64,000 bases of DNA from Trifolium pratense. Its lineage: Eukaryota > Streptophyta > Magnoliopsida > Fabales > Fabaceae. How positions within the stretch are numbered: position 1 is the first letter of the stretch; each line of letters begins with the position of its first letter. The stretch lies in contig NC_060059.1 in the NCBI RefSeq assembly GCF_020283565.1, positions 5,587,501 to 5,651,500 of the forward strand, given 5' to 3'. A program made the translations under genes and the position numbers. Of the stretch, positions 12,257-24,849 are shown piece after piece. Under the pieces are notes generated by a model. The model was given only the letters and a program-made list of their open reading frames with translations. It searched no databases and was not told the DNA's origin.

Positions 12257-13345
12257 ATGACACCGAACGAACAATCCCAAATCAATACCAAAACCCTAAT
12301 TTCGCCTCCAAAAAACACAACCGACAGAACAAGAGCTTCCGACGACGACTTCGGCCGAGCAACGGCAAAAATCGCGGTGGCACAACTATGTGAAGCCACA
12401 GGTTTTCACGCCGTCAAAGACTCCGCTCTTGAATCCTTCTCCGACATCATAATCCGTTACCTAATCGACTTCAGCAAAACGGCGAAATTCTACTCCAACC
12501 TCGCAGGTAGATCAGAATGCAGTTTATTCGATTTGATTCGTGCTTGGGAAGATTTAGAAGCTCCTCGAGGGTTTTCAAACGGTATGAAAGAAATTATGAA
12601 TTACGCTGAATCTATGCCTGAAATTCCTTTTGCTCAACCGATTCCTCATTTTCCGGTGATTCGTGAACGGAGAATCATTCCGAGTTTTGTACAAATGGGT
12701 GAAACTCCACCGGCAAAGCATATTCCACCGTGGTTACCGGCATTACCGGATCCTCATACTTACATTCATACTCCTGTGTGGGATGAAAGAGTCTCTGATC
12801 CTCGTGAGGATAAGGTTGAACAAGCTAGACAGCGTAGAAAGGCTGAGAGATCATTGTTGAATTTGCAGAAGCGTTTGTTGCTTAGTAACAGTAACAGTAA
12901 CCGTAATCGAAACGAATCCACAGAAACAACAAGAACAAAAACAAGAAGTGATCCTGATGAAGATGCAGATGTAGATGTTGCTCCGGTTGTTTTGCCGACT
13001 AAGCTACCGATTGTTGATGGTGACCGTGTTTCGGTGTTGGAGGCATTTGCTCCTGCAATTGAGAAGCTAGGGGGTGGTGGTGTTTTGTGTGATGACGATG
13101 ATGATGAGATTGAAGGGGGAAAGAAGGTTATTCCTGCTGCTACTTCGAGGCCTACTGTGCATTTCAAGTTTAGAACTGGGAAAAAGTTCATTGGGGAGTC
13201 TTTCGATGATAGAAATAAGAAGAAGGGTGCTTTGCAAGCGATATCTTTGGTTGGTAGAGAAGATGAAAGAGATGATAAGAAAAGGAGAGCTGAATATATT
13301 CTTAGGCAGTCTATGGAGAATCCACAAGAACTCACTCTCTTATAG
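12257..13345 (+). CDS. TAF8: TFIID subunit 8 (TAF8), single exon
   Basis: TAF8 is a nuclear subunit of TFIID, the basal RNA polymerase II factor; its histone fold pairs with TAF10. The 362-residue product has a bromodomain-associated histone fold at about residues 30-105 (FGRATAKIAVAQLCEATGF, ALESFSDIIIRYLIDF, AGRSECSLFDLIRAWEDL). The TAF8 C-terminal signature follows at about 117-170 (IPFAQPIPHFPVI; PPAKHIPPWLPALPDPHTY) and then a charged coiled stretch. Arabidopsis TAF8 is of similar length and also intronless. The frame is open from an ATG at 12113, but I start at 12257 (MTPNEQSQ) because the extra 48 residues are hydrophobic, family-atypical and precede the usual leader; the longer form cannot be excluded. 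A hAT MITE sits immediately upstream. Confidence 0.92.
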   Translation: MTPNEQSQINTKTLISPPKNTTDRTRASDDDFGRATAKIAVAQLCEATGFHAVKDSALESFSDIIIRYLIDFSKTAKFYSNLAGRSECSLFDLIRAWEDLEAPRGFSNGMKEIMNYAESMPEIPFAQPIPHFPVIRERRIIPSFVQMGETPPAKHIPPWLPALPDPHTYIHTPVWDERVSDPREDKVEQARQRRKAERSLLNLQKRLLLSNSNSNRNRNESTETTRTKTRSDPDEDADVDVAPVVLPTKLPIVDGDRVSVLEAFAPAIEKLGGGGVLCDDDDDEIEGGKKVIPAATSRPTVHFKFRTGKKFIGESFDDRNKKKGALQAISLVGREDERDDKKRRAEYILRQSMENPQELTLL

Positions 13346-14984
13346 GTTCTTGAGTCTGAAGTTGAGGGCTTGCAGATTTTCTGGTGAGGATTTTGTCACT
13401 TACATTTAGAATTTACACTTACATTTGTTTCCATTTTTTGCTGGTATAGCTCTAGTTGGTTGGTGTTGTACATATTTTTAAACATGGAGGTCTTTGATTA
13501 TTGTAATATTAGAGAATTAACAGATTGATAGCATTGTGCTATTGGTCACTTTGCACTCACATATAAACCGGCCCTGGTTTTCGGCTTCAGCCTCAACACC
13601 ATATTTATATGACGGGTTTCTGGCTGGCAGCCATAATTCACCAGTTTTCGGAGTCTATGCAGTTGCGTCTGGATCAGCCACATTTGTCTTCAGTTTTCAT
13701 GATCATGATGTGATTGCATCCACGACTATCATGGTCAAGTTCTGTTGCTTGTCAAGTCTGTCTTGGGCTTTTCATGGGAAAAAGGGTTGGAATAGTAGAG
13801 TAATGGAAATAGAGGAGATTTGGAAGTTAAGAGGGAATGAAAGGGAGGTCAAATGACTTCAAGGAAAATTGATTTTAGAAAATTAATTGCGGAAATATTG
13901 TTTTATGTTTGAGTTGTTAGATTTGTAATTTGGATGAGCTGTGAAACAAGTGGGCAGATAGAGTGTAAAATTGATTGTGGGGCCTGAAGAATTACTAGGT
14001 CGGAATACTGATCCCACTGATTTTACATCTTCAGTGATTCTACTCTTTATCCACCACCATTACTAGGTTGAAATCACCGATCCCGTTGATTTTATGATTT
14101 TCCTGTGATTCTAGTCTGATCCACCAGATTGCAATCGTAGGTGTGCATGAGATGAGAAGCTAGGGTGAAATTTGTCTGTAGATTTTCATTTCTGTTTTAT
14201 TATAGATTTCTTATTCTTATTTGTTCTTGTAGTCTCTTACCTGAGACTGATATCTTCTTCATATAAGCACGCAGTGGAAAAGGGATTGCAGCTGTTTTTC
14301 TTCAATAAAAATGTCCTTAAAACTAAATTCTCTATAGAGATTTATGCTTCTTCTACAAACATTAGTCTGTGATTCTTTCCCGATCAGCAGAAGTAATCAT
14401 GAAACCAAAACTGTTAGTTGGCATGGATTAGAGCTAAAATTTGAACACAATAGCAAATGTCCAACAGATTCTACTCGCTGCTTGTGCAGTATAATCCATA
14501 TCTACGTATATCTCTGAACATATTTCTAGCCGGTCCAAGTTTCTGATCTTTTCTTTTTCTCTTGAAGTTAACTACACTGAGTTCCATCTAAATAATACAT
14601 GTTTCATCAGTTTTGTATTTGTTTTTAACTGTTTGTCGGATGCAATTAACTGACCGACAATGCATAAAAATATATCCTGCTAATTATTTATGATGACTCC
14701 CCAAAATTAAGACCGTAGAGTTTTATATCCGGTCGAAGGTTCGTTCTCATCCAAGTAACTATGTGAAGATATTGCATGTGATTTATGTTTGTGACTTGAT
14801 ATAGGTCTGGTCGGCAGCAAATTTACCAGCTCAGTTCTATCTATCATAAGCTAAAGGTTTGGATCAGAAGAAAGAAAGAAGAGAAGTTTGACATAGCCGA
14901 AAGATCTCTTGTTTACAAACTCTCACTGGAGTAACATTTTAAGCCTAAAAAAAATTCTCAATTTGGTTGACCTTGAAAACACCA
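13346..14984. other. TAF8 3' flank and intergenic DNA
   Basis: It contains the presumed TAF8 3' UTR. An imperfect local duplication lies at about 13985-14125, where 'attactaggt', 'ctgatcccactgatttta' and 'gtgattcta' each recur after about 70 bases. No gene is recognised in the short frames at 13536-13856 and 14172-14372. Confidence 0.4.
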
Positions 14985-15378
14985 AGAATTCTGAAACTTT
15001 GGCTAGTGCTCAAGGGCACCATAAAAAATCAAAGTGCAGAGCGTGGGTGATAAGCAAGAAGAGTGCATTGTGTTTTCACCTGCAGAAGACATCAATATTC
15101 CAGAGTATGCTGCTGATGCTGAAAGTTCTGGTCCTTTTTCTGAAATACAATTATGGTCCTTCTGAAATACCACTCGATATTTCTTGGATGGATCCATGTA
15201 TAGAATTTGCAAGTTCGCAAAAAAAATTCTCACTGACAGTGGCGCCATCCCATTGGACACTGGTCCATATTCTGATAACTTTCTCCCGTGGCAACTCGAT
15301 TCATGGCTAACATTGCTAGACTTATTACAATTGCAGTCAATACTTGTGGATCCAAGATTACCACACCCTATGAGGTGA
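14985..15378 (+). pseudogene. Coding-like remnant of unknown origin
   Basis: One plus frame reads for about 115 codons with a protein-like composition: KIKVQSVGDKQEECIVFSPA, EDINIPEYAADAESSGPFSE, then a single stop at about 15157, then DGSMYRICKFAKKILTDSGA and TGPYSDNFLPWQLDSWLTLL, ending at 15378. I do not recognise the family. Either side of the internal stop the residues look ordinary for a globular plant protein, so this may be a gene fragment or an exon of an undetected gene. A chance frame is also possible. Confidence 0.3.
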
Positions 15379-15959
15379 AGATAATCCTTTTCCATCTCAA
15401 ATTATGAACACAGTGCTTGTCTTAGATGGAGGGAATCCTTGATTTCTGGTGTTTTGGGTAAAAGCAAATCGCTTTTTATAAAACAACACTACTTGCGCAG
15501 CACCTGTGTTGCATTTGATTTCTTGTTTAGGAAATCAAATATAGTAAAAGTATCTTGAAAATTGTGTAGTCAAATTTTTAAAATGTTCTTTTCAGTATAA
15601 AATTTTCTCTTTTTGTTTTCTTAACTAGTGTTTCAGAAGCACCGGTTAGCATGATCATTTGATTAATATCGGAGGATTTAAAAATAATTGCCCATTAATT
15701 GGTATTAAAAAAAATCAAAGGTTTAAAAATCAAAGGATCAATACACATTGGAATATCAAAAAAAAAGATGAGAATGAGCCTTGTATATGGCAAGTTATGA
15801 GCAAGCATGCTAGTCTCTCTTAAAAAAGTTCACATCAAAATTGTTTTGGATGAAAAACATTTGGGTGCTATGAAAGTTATTTTCAACATTCTCTCTCTAA
15901 CACTTACTCTGTAATTGGTTCTCTCTAACATTTACTCTGTAATTGGTTAAATCATTGCG

Positions 15960-16300
15960 AGTTAGTGCTGTGACCACTTATGGGAAAACAAAGGAGTTGT
16001 ACAATTCGAAACTATAGATACTAAGACAGGTGCTAACATGGGCCACTTGAACAATTGCAAGAACTTCTTGCGCACCAAACAAAACCTTCATCTGAACATA
16101 TGAGATTCCCAGTCCCAGAAAATCCACCATCATTGCTCACTGATACCAATTGTTAGTGTTGAAGAGAAAAAGTTTAACTTCAAGCACTCACACACACTGA
16201 AACTGATAATTGTGAGAGAAAATTGATTAAGGCTTTCAAGAAAATGTCACAAGCCAAGACAATCATAGGCGTATTTATACATAATCAAAGAGCATGAAAC
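15960..16300 (-). mobile_element. Ty1-copia retrotransposon fragment (LTR end, primer-binding site, start of gag)
   Basis: On the minus strand an LTR ends ...CAACACTAACA at 16151. ATTGGTATCAGTGAGC follows directly (16150-16135), matching the plant tRNA-Met primer-binding core TGGTATCA. Downstream (about 16092-16047) is MKVLFGAQEVLAIVQ, which resembles the start of copia gag (MKxLLGAQxVWxIV). Stops follow and the rest of the element is absent. The outer LTR boundary toward higher coordinates was not located. Confidence 0.65.
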
Positions 16301-16467
16301 AAGAAACATGGATACCTATCTGTTTAAAGGACATGTATTGCTCAAATCCAGACATTATTAAATTTAGAAAATAAAAGCATGTTCCTTCAAATTAGAAAAC
16401 TAGAAAGCATGTAATCTACATTCCACAAATAAGTTATCTTGCACCATCCTAGCTTAATCATATTTAT

Positions 16468-17437
16468 TCATATCAAATGATAATGTTCAGCAAGTACCAA
16501 CTCTTCCACCTTTAGTGCAATCTTATTCATAACAACACTTGTTGATCCTCCTTTGTATAATCTACCAATAACAGAGTGATAACTAGCAGCATTAGGTTTG
16601 ACACCACCTTTTATCATCAGAGCTGCTGCACTTTTAGCAGATTTCACCTCTTGTTCCGTAACTAAAGTGTGAGGAGTTGGATACAAGTATGTTGATGTCT
16701 CCGCTTGTCTAAACAAGGCAAGTGCTTGTTTAAATTGACTGAATATGCAATGACCATAGATTAGATTTACATATGTGGTACCATCAGGCTTGATGTTGTT
16801 GACATGAATCATTTCAGAACATAGGCTTTGCTTAAAAGTCTATCTTTGCAGAGTCTGAATAAGATTGAGTTAAAGCAGCAAGTGAGACTAAAACCACCAT
16901 CTTTTGGTTCCTTGTCAATCTGCAATGCATGTCTCAACAACTCGACGGCTATTTGGGTTTCTCCGCAATCGCATATAATTCATCGATTAGAATAAGATAA
17001 CTATGATAGTTCAATACAAAATTGGTGCTGTTTTTACGTATGATATCATTATAAAAAAGCATTGCTGCATGAATGTCGTGTATACGACAAAAACCATCTA
17101 AAAGATCATTCAAAGTTTGAGTAGTAGGATGATGACCGGAATCGATGATTTTATGAAATAGAGAGATAGCTGAAGACATGTTACCTTGTCTAGAGTGGCA
17201 TTGGATGAGAATAGACCAAGTATGAATGTCTGGGACAACACGATGATAGAATTGGGGTGATTGTTCCAATTGTTTGAAAAGGGAAAGAACAGCGAGGGAA
17301 GAACACCTTGATAGAGTAGTGAGTATATTGAATGAATCGATAGCATCTGAGTGATTATTGCAAAAGTCACCAGGAAAAGAGACTTGAAACAAACTTGGGA
17401 ATAATAATAGAAGAAGAAACAGAAACAGCAGTACCAC
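16468..17437 (-). pseudogene. Pentatricopeptide-repeat (PPR) protein pseudogene
   Basis: PPR proteins bind organellar RNA through 35-residue helical repeats. Reading down from 17437, repeats are clear: VPDIHTWSILIQCHSRQGN, HPTTQTLNDLLDGFCRIHD and YLILIDELYAIAEK. The frame then changes near 16970 (CGETQIAVELLRHALQIDKE, SILFRLCKDRLLSKAY) and again near 16815 (IKPDGTTYVNLIYGHC, VKPNAASYHSVIGRLYKGG). It ends LAEHYHLI at 16468. At least two frameshifts and a missing good ATG in the first frame (a GTG sits where translation could start) mark it as broken. A copia fragment lies just beyond its 3' end. Confidence 0.75.
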
Positions 17438-17459
17438 ATGATCTTCTTAAAATTGAAAA

Positions 17460-17770
17460 CATAGTTGCAAGCTAGGCTTTTTGAGGTTATGCAATATAAA
17501 TATTAGTAAAAATTGTATTTTTATAAATTATTTTATCATAAACTACTTTGACAAACTTATAATAACACATAAAAATTGTATAAGTTGTTTGCATAAGCTC
17601 AAAAATAAGTTAATTCAAACGGGGCCTTATTTTAAGCTTATGTGAGCTTATCAGTTGCCGTTATATTATTGTTTGGGTAAATTAACAAAAAGTGTTTATC
17701 ACAATTTCATAAGCTACTTATGCCCTATTTTAATAAGCTTATCGTTGGGCTTAACATGAAAAATATCTCG
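17460..17770. repeat. Degenerate MITE of the 'agcttataag' family
   Basis: Inverted 'cataagctcaaaaataagtt' and 'aataagcttat' words, with 'aaacggggcc' near 17620, resemble the element at 49272-49622. Ends are not defined. Confidence 0.35.
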
Positions 17771-20079
17771 CTTCAAATTCCACCTACTCCATTTTACACA
17801 ATATTAACATATTTTGTAGAATTTATTTTTTGAGTCAATCTTAAACTTATCTTCCTATTTTTTAATGTATTTTTTTCTTCTTCACACTTATTTTTTAAGG
17901 TATCCCACTTTTTTTTTTAATTTAGATATTCGAGTCAATATTAAATTTATTAAGCATAAGAGCTTACGACGTAATTATCATATTAAACGCTCATATAAAC
18001 AATTATATAGTTAAGATTTACTTTACATAAAAATAAATATCAAAATAAAGAAAATGTGCAAAACTTTTTTGACTGATAGTGTAGTGCTTATCAAATTTAA
18101 TTGTCCACTTGTTATCAAATAAAATTTTGTTGATAAGGCAGTTTTTTTTTTTTTTTTTGACAGAAGGCAGTGTTGTCTATATGAGATTAGTTTAACTTTA
18201 ATGATAGATTCCCCATTCCACTACACTCCGCCCACTCCATTATACTACAAAAATATAAATAATAAAAAAGTTATGTTTGTTGTATAAAATATAAATAAAT
18301 GTTTTTCCACCAAAGTAAATAATATAAAATAAATGTTAATTACCTTTATTTTTTGGTACAAAAATGTTAATTACTTTTACTTTACTTATAATGTTATTAA
18401 TTTTGTTATCATTTACGTACTTTTCCTTACTTCTTTTTTCTTTCTTTTTTTCTTTTGAAAATTACTTTTCATTTGCTTCTATTTTGCTGTTGATGATACT
18501 TTGCCAAATCAATAATATAACAAATATATGGGATAAGCTCCATGCTTAAACAGAACTCTCTCAATCATACAAATATGCAATCACTAGCAAAAACAAAAAT
18601 ATATATATTTACCCTTATCGACAAATATGATCGAAGTGAAAAAGAATATATGTAGCCCCAATTTATTTTTGTTTTTAATTTAGTTGAAGCATACTAGTAC
18701 AGCACTAAGCATGTAAAATAACCAAAAGTGAAAAGACCCATATGCTTTGTTTTACTTTAACTGGCTGGAACAGTTCCAATCCCTTGATTCAAACTATATA
18801 TTTCTTTTTTAAAATGGGAGTTAACAATTAATGTATAATATTAATTTACAAGAGTGATAGTTCAAAGCGACCCTTAAAAACTTACGAATTTACTCCTCAT
18901 TTTTTTAAGAAGCTAAAGAAAATAAATTGAAAATACATTCTGATATAAGATATATCTAGAAAAATAAAGATACAAAGAGTTCAAAGAAAACAGGCAAAAA
19001 TATAGCCCCATCAAATAAAACTAAATTTTTTAATTTTTAGTTTTAAATGGAATTTGATTAACATTAAAACAAAACTTTAATTTTTTGTGGGAATTTGATT
19101 AGACAATAACCCCAAATAAAAAGAGAAACTTTCAATGTAACTACTCTATTTTATTCCAAATAATGTTAATCTCTTCCAAAATGACTTGTTCAACTTGAGT
19201 CAAGATATTACGAGTCTCTTTCACCGTGACTGTGTAGCCTTCGTCAGGTGTTGGTCTTCAAATCACCCCCTTCAAAAATATTAACTTGCAATAAAAAATT
19301 ATCTGAAATAGTGCAACACGTACTCCCCCACCTGTTTCTCCTCCCAATCAAATAATCTTCGACACCACCTTCAGTGAAGATCCTTCACCCCTCCCTGTTA
19401 ACTCGGACCCACCTCAACCTGTTAATTTCAACCACCGATACATTTTTATCAACAAAAAGGTCAAAAATATCTTTAAATCTAAAGTATAAAGAACCACCAC
19501 CCAACCCAACGATTGAACCAAAAGATAATGTTCTCACTATCGATCTCCTACCGTCCTCATCGGCCTACTCCAAAAAAAAAATTAAATGTGAGTCAAAATT
19601 ATATTAATTTTTTATTGGGATTAAAATATTTCTCAACACACAAAATGGAATATTGTGGAAAAAAAAAACTAATTTAAGCAAATATTCGAGTTTAATGGAA
19701 ACAACAACTAAATAATTATGGTACAAAATTAAATTTTAGTGAAGATGCTAAAGTAAAAAATATATATTTGTGGGGCCAATATACACATTTTATATTATAG
19801 TTACGTCCTGCCTACAAATAATTAATTAGGACATCCTTATAAAAAAAAATTAATTAATTAAGCCCTCACATGCAAAACTTTGTTTGATTTTTGTACGGTA
19901 GAATTGAATTTCCAGATCGATTACACAGACAAAAAAAAATTGTATGGATGAATTACCAAATCATAAATTGGACAAAGAAGAGACAAAAATTTAAAAAAGA
20001 TAATCCCCTATCTGAACTAGTTTTTGACCCAATGGTTTTAGACTACTACTTTTTGTACTAATAGTTTTAGACTTTTACG
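17771..20079. other. Intergenic, no gene recognised
   Basis: Very AT-rich, with homopolymer runs (poly-T at 18141-18159). No gene, RNA gene or delimited element was found. Confidence 0.4.
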
Positions 20080-20199
20080 TCTCAAAATATAAGCAAAAAT
20101 GAACTAAATAAACTTAATGTATTTGATTAAATATTTAGATTAAATACATTCATTTTTATTGACTAACTTTGACTTATATTTTAATTAAACGGAGGGAGT
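20080..20199. mobile_element. Stowaway-like MITE, short family, left end decayed
   Basis: Inner sequence 'tcaaaatataagcaaaaatg' and right end 'acggagggagta' match the family better preserved at 22595-22719 and 63716-63839. The left terminal repeat is eroded. Confidence 0.6.
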
Positions 20200-22125
20200 A
20201 GTTTAAACTTCTAAACATGTATATAAATTTACGCAAATTTACGATGTTAGAAAAACATTTGTTATTTTCATCCTTATTTTAAGGTGACTTAATAGAATTT
20301 CATAAACTATTTCACTAAACTTCTTCATATTCACTTCACATCACTTTTTCAAAAATATGTTAAGATAAATGTTTATTCTGCCACACTATCTTATAATAAT
20401 TATTCAATTTGATCTTTATCATATCTTATATTCTACACGAAAGAGACCATTAAATTTTGGAGAATGTTAACATTGATAAACTGTGAAATATAAATAGTAC
20501 ATGTGTATAATTATTAACTCTTCTTCAAAAAAATAAAAGATCATGCATGACACTTTTGTTTAGTAGTCAATATTGCATGCTACATGAATCATGATGCATG
20601 CACTCTTAAAAAATATCAATACTACCAAAGACGGGGGAAATGTTGAATTCAAAATGAATAATATAAAAAAATAATATTCAAACACGAATTGAATTGGTTT
20701 GTTATCGAGGGAGAGTAGATATGGAAGTGTTTGTTTCTCACACAAACACTTTAAAAATGTTTATCAATTTATATGAATGAATGAATGAAGACGCAAGGAA
20801 GGGAATGTTCACTCACTTGTACTATAAATGTATAAAAAAATATGTTGACGAGCCATCAGGTGTTGAATTGAATGAGCAATTGGTCTTAGGTAACGGATGA
20901 GGTCACTTTTTCTTAGGATATTGTCTCTGTCGTCCAATGTTGCTTTTTGAATCTCAAATCAGGAACATTCGTGGTAACTTAAGTGTAACAAGGACATTCA
21001 TATATTGCCAACAACGTGTGAAAATTTGAGGCATCGCTCTTTTACAACTATATTAAAACAAATGTATGCTCTTTTTGGTAAAAGATAATAGATACTTTAG
21101 TTTATAAGTTGGTCGATGGTGAACGAACTTATAGCGAATTATCTATAAGTAAGTTTTTAATTATATCAAAAAAGACTTTATGACTAGTTAAAAACTAACT
21201 TTTATAAATAAAAAAAATAAATAAAAAATAAAAAACTAACTTAACTATTAGAAATAGTACTTTTTTTTATTACATTCAACATTTCACAAAAAATAAATAA
21301 AAAATCCATTTGCGTTTAGATAGAATTATTTTGTAAAGTTTATTGGCAGCCACCACAGTGAAGATGCTTCCACTTTATTGGCTTATTTTGTTTCTTTTTG
21401 GCTGGGTGCTTTCACTTGTGTCGATTATGGATTGATAGAGGCATGCAAAACAGTACTAGTATTACCACTATTTTTTTTTATTTTTTTTTAACTGAATATT
21501 CTTTGATTATGAATTATTAAACCCTCAATAGCTTTTTATATTTAATGTTCATTTTTTTTTGACACATATTTAATGTTCATTTATTACGAATTATTTTGTG
21601 TTTATTTTTCGTGTAAGTTGTATCCTCTGTGGGTTACAACAAATACTAATTTATTTATTTTTAATTTTGTAACACTCAAATAGACAATAAAGTTTCTTTA
21701 AAAATTTTAACGCTATTATATGTTTGAATTCAAACTCTAAACCTTACTATTAAGTTATAAAATAGATAGAAGTGAAAGTGTTTTTTTTTATCATAATAAA
21801 AGTTATTTTAAAAAATTAGTTATAAAAACGATTTTTTAGAGAAGTTACTTAGATCAGATTTTCATTTGAAACAGTTTTATTTGAGATAGCATAAGTCTTT
21901 TCTAACTTAATTAAGATTCTGAGTTTGATCCCCAACTTGCACATGCAGTAGCGTTAAAACTCTTAAGGAGAGTTTATTGCCTATTTGAATCTTACGAGAT
22001 TCGAAAAATTAATCTGTGCAGTTATGCGTAGAGGATATCTTATTTATGAAGAAAAAAAAAAGTGTAATTCAAGAGACGTTGAGCTGAAACATTCAAAATA
22101 AATTTTAAAAATAATAGTTAATGTA
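20200..22125. other. Intergenic, with a possible decayed SINE at about 21900-22060
   Basis: AT-rich. Around 21920, 'gagtttgatcccc' resembles a Pol III B box. 'ttcgaaaaattaatctgtgcag' follows; a related stretch ('ctcgaaggattagtctctgcag') is seen at about 23697, so the two may be relics of one SINE family. No gene was found. Confidence 0.35.
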
Positions 22126-22407
22126 CTTCTTCCTTCCCAAAACTTTGGTTTTTTTAGAGTCTTGCACGTGGATTAAGAAATAACAAAAATTGTTGAGTTA
22201 AGTAATTTTTACCCTTACTTTATTAAGAAATAGAAAATCCATTTAATGAATGCATTACTTTATGTAAGGGTATAAATAATAAAAAATCATTAATTGTGTC
22301 TTGGTTTCTTGAAAGGACCAAAATTTTGGGACAAAATTAAAAAGTTAAAAGGACTAAAAAAAATTTATTTTTTTATAAGCAGGACTAAATATTTGTGACG
22401 GAGGAAG
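22126..22407. mobile_element. Stowaway-like MITE, 282 bp
   Basis: Left end CTTCTTCCTTCCCAAAA and right end GACGGAGGAAG are roughly inverted and each is flanked by TA (22124-22125 and 22408-22409), the Stowaway target. Confidence 0.6.
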
Positions 22408-22594
22408 TATAAAATAAAACAAGTATCTACAAAAATAATGTTTATGTTTGTGTGATATTTGGTGTCTCGGAAAGACAGTGTACTATTGATAATTTGTAGT
22501 ACTATTATTTTACCTATCCCCTCTTAATAATTGGATTCTTGAGTGTTTTTTTGTGACAAAATTGGATTCTTGAGTTAGTGCTTGTTTTGTTATA

Positions 22595-22719
22595 CTTCCT
22601 CCGTCCCAAAATATAAGCAAAAAGTGATCAACAAAAATTGATGAATTTGGTTTAAAATTTAGTCCAAATACATTCACTTTTGTTGACCCCTTTTTATTTA
22701 TATTTTGGGACGAATGAAG
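22595..22719. mobile_element. Stowaway-like MITE, 125 bp
   Basis: CTTCCTCCGTCCCAAAATAT at the left pairs with ATATTTTGGGACGAATGAAG at the right. TA duplications lie at 22593-22594 and 22720-22721. Same family as 63716-63839. Confidence 0.82.
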
Positions 22720-23104
22720 TATATACTATACTATAATACTAGTTTAGTAGCCACTTGACTCTCATTTTATCCATTTTTTTCTGATAGTATATTTTACATG
22801 TTTTGAGTAACACAGTAGACAAATACAGTAATTATTAAATTTCAAGTATTGAGGTGTTTATCATTTTATTTTTTTTTAAAAATGGTTTATTACCACTGCT
22901 GCATATTAACAGATCTTTATTTGAATGTTTTTTACAGAAATAAATAAATAAATAAAATCACTTTTTCAACCTGTCAAAAAAGAATCATTATTCAATAAAC
23001 CTAAGAATAAAAAAAGATAAAAACTGAATAAGGTACGCACGAGTGATCAACATTAACTCATAATGTAGAAAAAGTAATCAACAAAATGAATAAACAAATG
23101 AAAA

Positions 23105-23275
23105 ATGAAACCAATAGTCGGTTGGTTCATTGGTGATTAATATTACACTTGATAGAGAGGATCACAGTTCAATTATAATTGTGATTGGGAGGGGATTAAA
23201 ATGGCAGAACTGACCCCCAAACCAAATAAGACGACTCAGTGAGCCAAATACTGATGATGAAAAAAAATGAAAAAT
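23105..23275 (+). mobile_element. tRNA-derived SINE, copy A
   Basis: A-box-like 'tggttcattggtgatta' and B-box-like 'cagttcaattata' are followed by 'gattgggaggggatt', 'cagaactgaccccc' and an A-rich tail. The copy at 58650-58790 shares this order. Confidence 0.55.
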
Positions 23276-24077
23276 TTTAAATAATGTCTCAGAGACAATG
23301 ATTTTTGAGAAACAAAAATGGTAATATAATTGTTAAGGACGTATTTATTATTTGTCTATGTATATGTTGAATTTTCAATGATTTAGTATTTCGTCTATGT
23401 ATTAAAAAATGACGTATTTCCACCGAACCAGATTTAACTGGTGGTGAAAACAAAAACAAAAAAGAACTTATTTATTTCAAATTTTGAATCAAATTTTAAG
23501 ATTTGTTGACCTACTTCTTTTTAGGACTGCAAGGTCTCCAATCACTATTATAAATAAAATTCTACTTTATTATATTTGTTAAATAATTGAAGTACTATAT
23601 GATTTATATTATAGACCAAATACATTGATTGTTTGATAAATTAAATTTTATCGTTAAAGCTCTTAGAAGATTTTGTCGCTTATTTAGGTCTACAAAACTC
23701 GAAGGATTAGTCTCTGCAGTTGTGTCAGAAAATACCTGATTTTTAAAATAGAAAAAACTAAGTACTTCGGTTGTGTGCAGTCGGGCAATAGTGATTGCAA
23801 TGCAGTCGGTCCAATGATCACCATGAGATTAAGATCGGATGATCTAAAATTTAAGCTCAAAATTTCTATTTATTATCAATTAAAATTTAATTATAAAATC
23901 TTGATTGTTTGATCTCGAAGAGTTCAATACACTTACTACATGCAGTCTGACCGCACTAAAACCAAATTTGTACCTTCTATATATCCTTAGTTATAAGTAA
24001 TACTAAAGTAAAAGATAACTTTTCAAAAATTTTAAATTCATTAAATAATTAATGTATATGAACTATATTTTAACACT

Positions 24078-24079
<2 letters not shown>
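23276..24079. other. Intergenic upstream of APS
   Basis: AT-rich, with no gene recognised. A SINE-like relic lies near 23640-23760 (see 20200-22125). Confidence 0.35.

Positions 24080-24137
<58 letters not shown>
24080..24137. repeat. (AT)n microsatellite, about 29 units
   Basis: Uninterrupted AT dinucleotides. Shortly after, at about 24180-24260, 'ttggttttggtccttcatt' occurs twice about 40 bases apart. Confidence 0.95.
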
Positions 24138-24139
<2 letters not shown>

Positions 24140-24610
24140 AAATTTTATTTTCTATTTGAAAAAAAATTGGTTTTTTTAAAAGTAAAAACTGTTAAAAAAA
24201 TTGTTTTTTTGGTTTTGGTCCTTCATTAAATATTTTTTTTGGTTTTGGTCCTTCATTTGTCACGCCAGTATGCCACATGTCATGCCGTTAGCCACATCAG
24301 CATTTTTGAGAGGAGAGAGACGAAAACCAAAAGAAATTGAACATGCAGAAACTGTTTAAAAAAAAACATATAGGAGATAAAACCAAAAAACAGGAACATA
24401 CAAGGTCCAATGTGATATTTAAGACATTTTTAAATGACAGACTTTTAAGGCGAAAAAGAGTAGTACTCCTATAAAACAAACAGTTTCAAAAACGGAAAGC
24501 ATAGATTTACTGAGATCATGAAATAAGTGACCAAACAAATTGGGTAAAAAGCACATGTCCAGATACATCCCCCCCAAACCTCAAACATGTCTCTGTCAAA
24601 ACAAACTCCA

Positions 24611-24620
24611 CTATATATAA
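24611..24620 (+). promoter_or_regulatory. Probable TATA box of the ATP sulfurylase gene
   Basis: CTATATATAA followed by TCACACAAACTC lies about 230 bases before the APS start codon, with a pyrimidine-rich leader in between. This is a sequence match only. Confidence 0.55.
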
Positions 24621-24849
24621 TCACACAAACTCTTCTCCCTCAAAATACCTACGTTTCTGTCTTTCTGTCTAAGATCACTGTCATTCATATACACTAAACT
24701 TTTTTTAATAAAGTTTCCGTTTTTGTGCGTTTTTGAATGACCCTTTTACCCTCATTCATCCACTAGCAAAAACACCTTTTTAGTTTTATAAATCAAAACC
24801 ACTTTCAATTCCAAACCCACCAAACACCAATTTTCATTCTAAGCCTTCA

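Noticed and set aside
12766..13335. 189-codon minus-strand frame
   Set aside because: Antisense shadow of TAF8, Ser/Leu-rich from the complement of acidic and basic codons.
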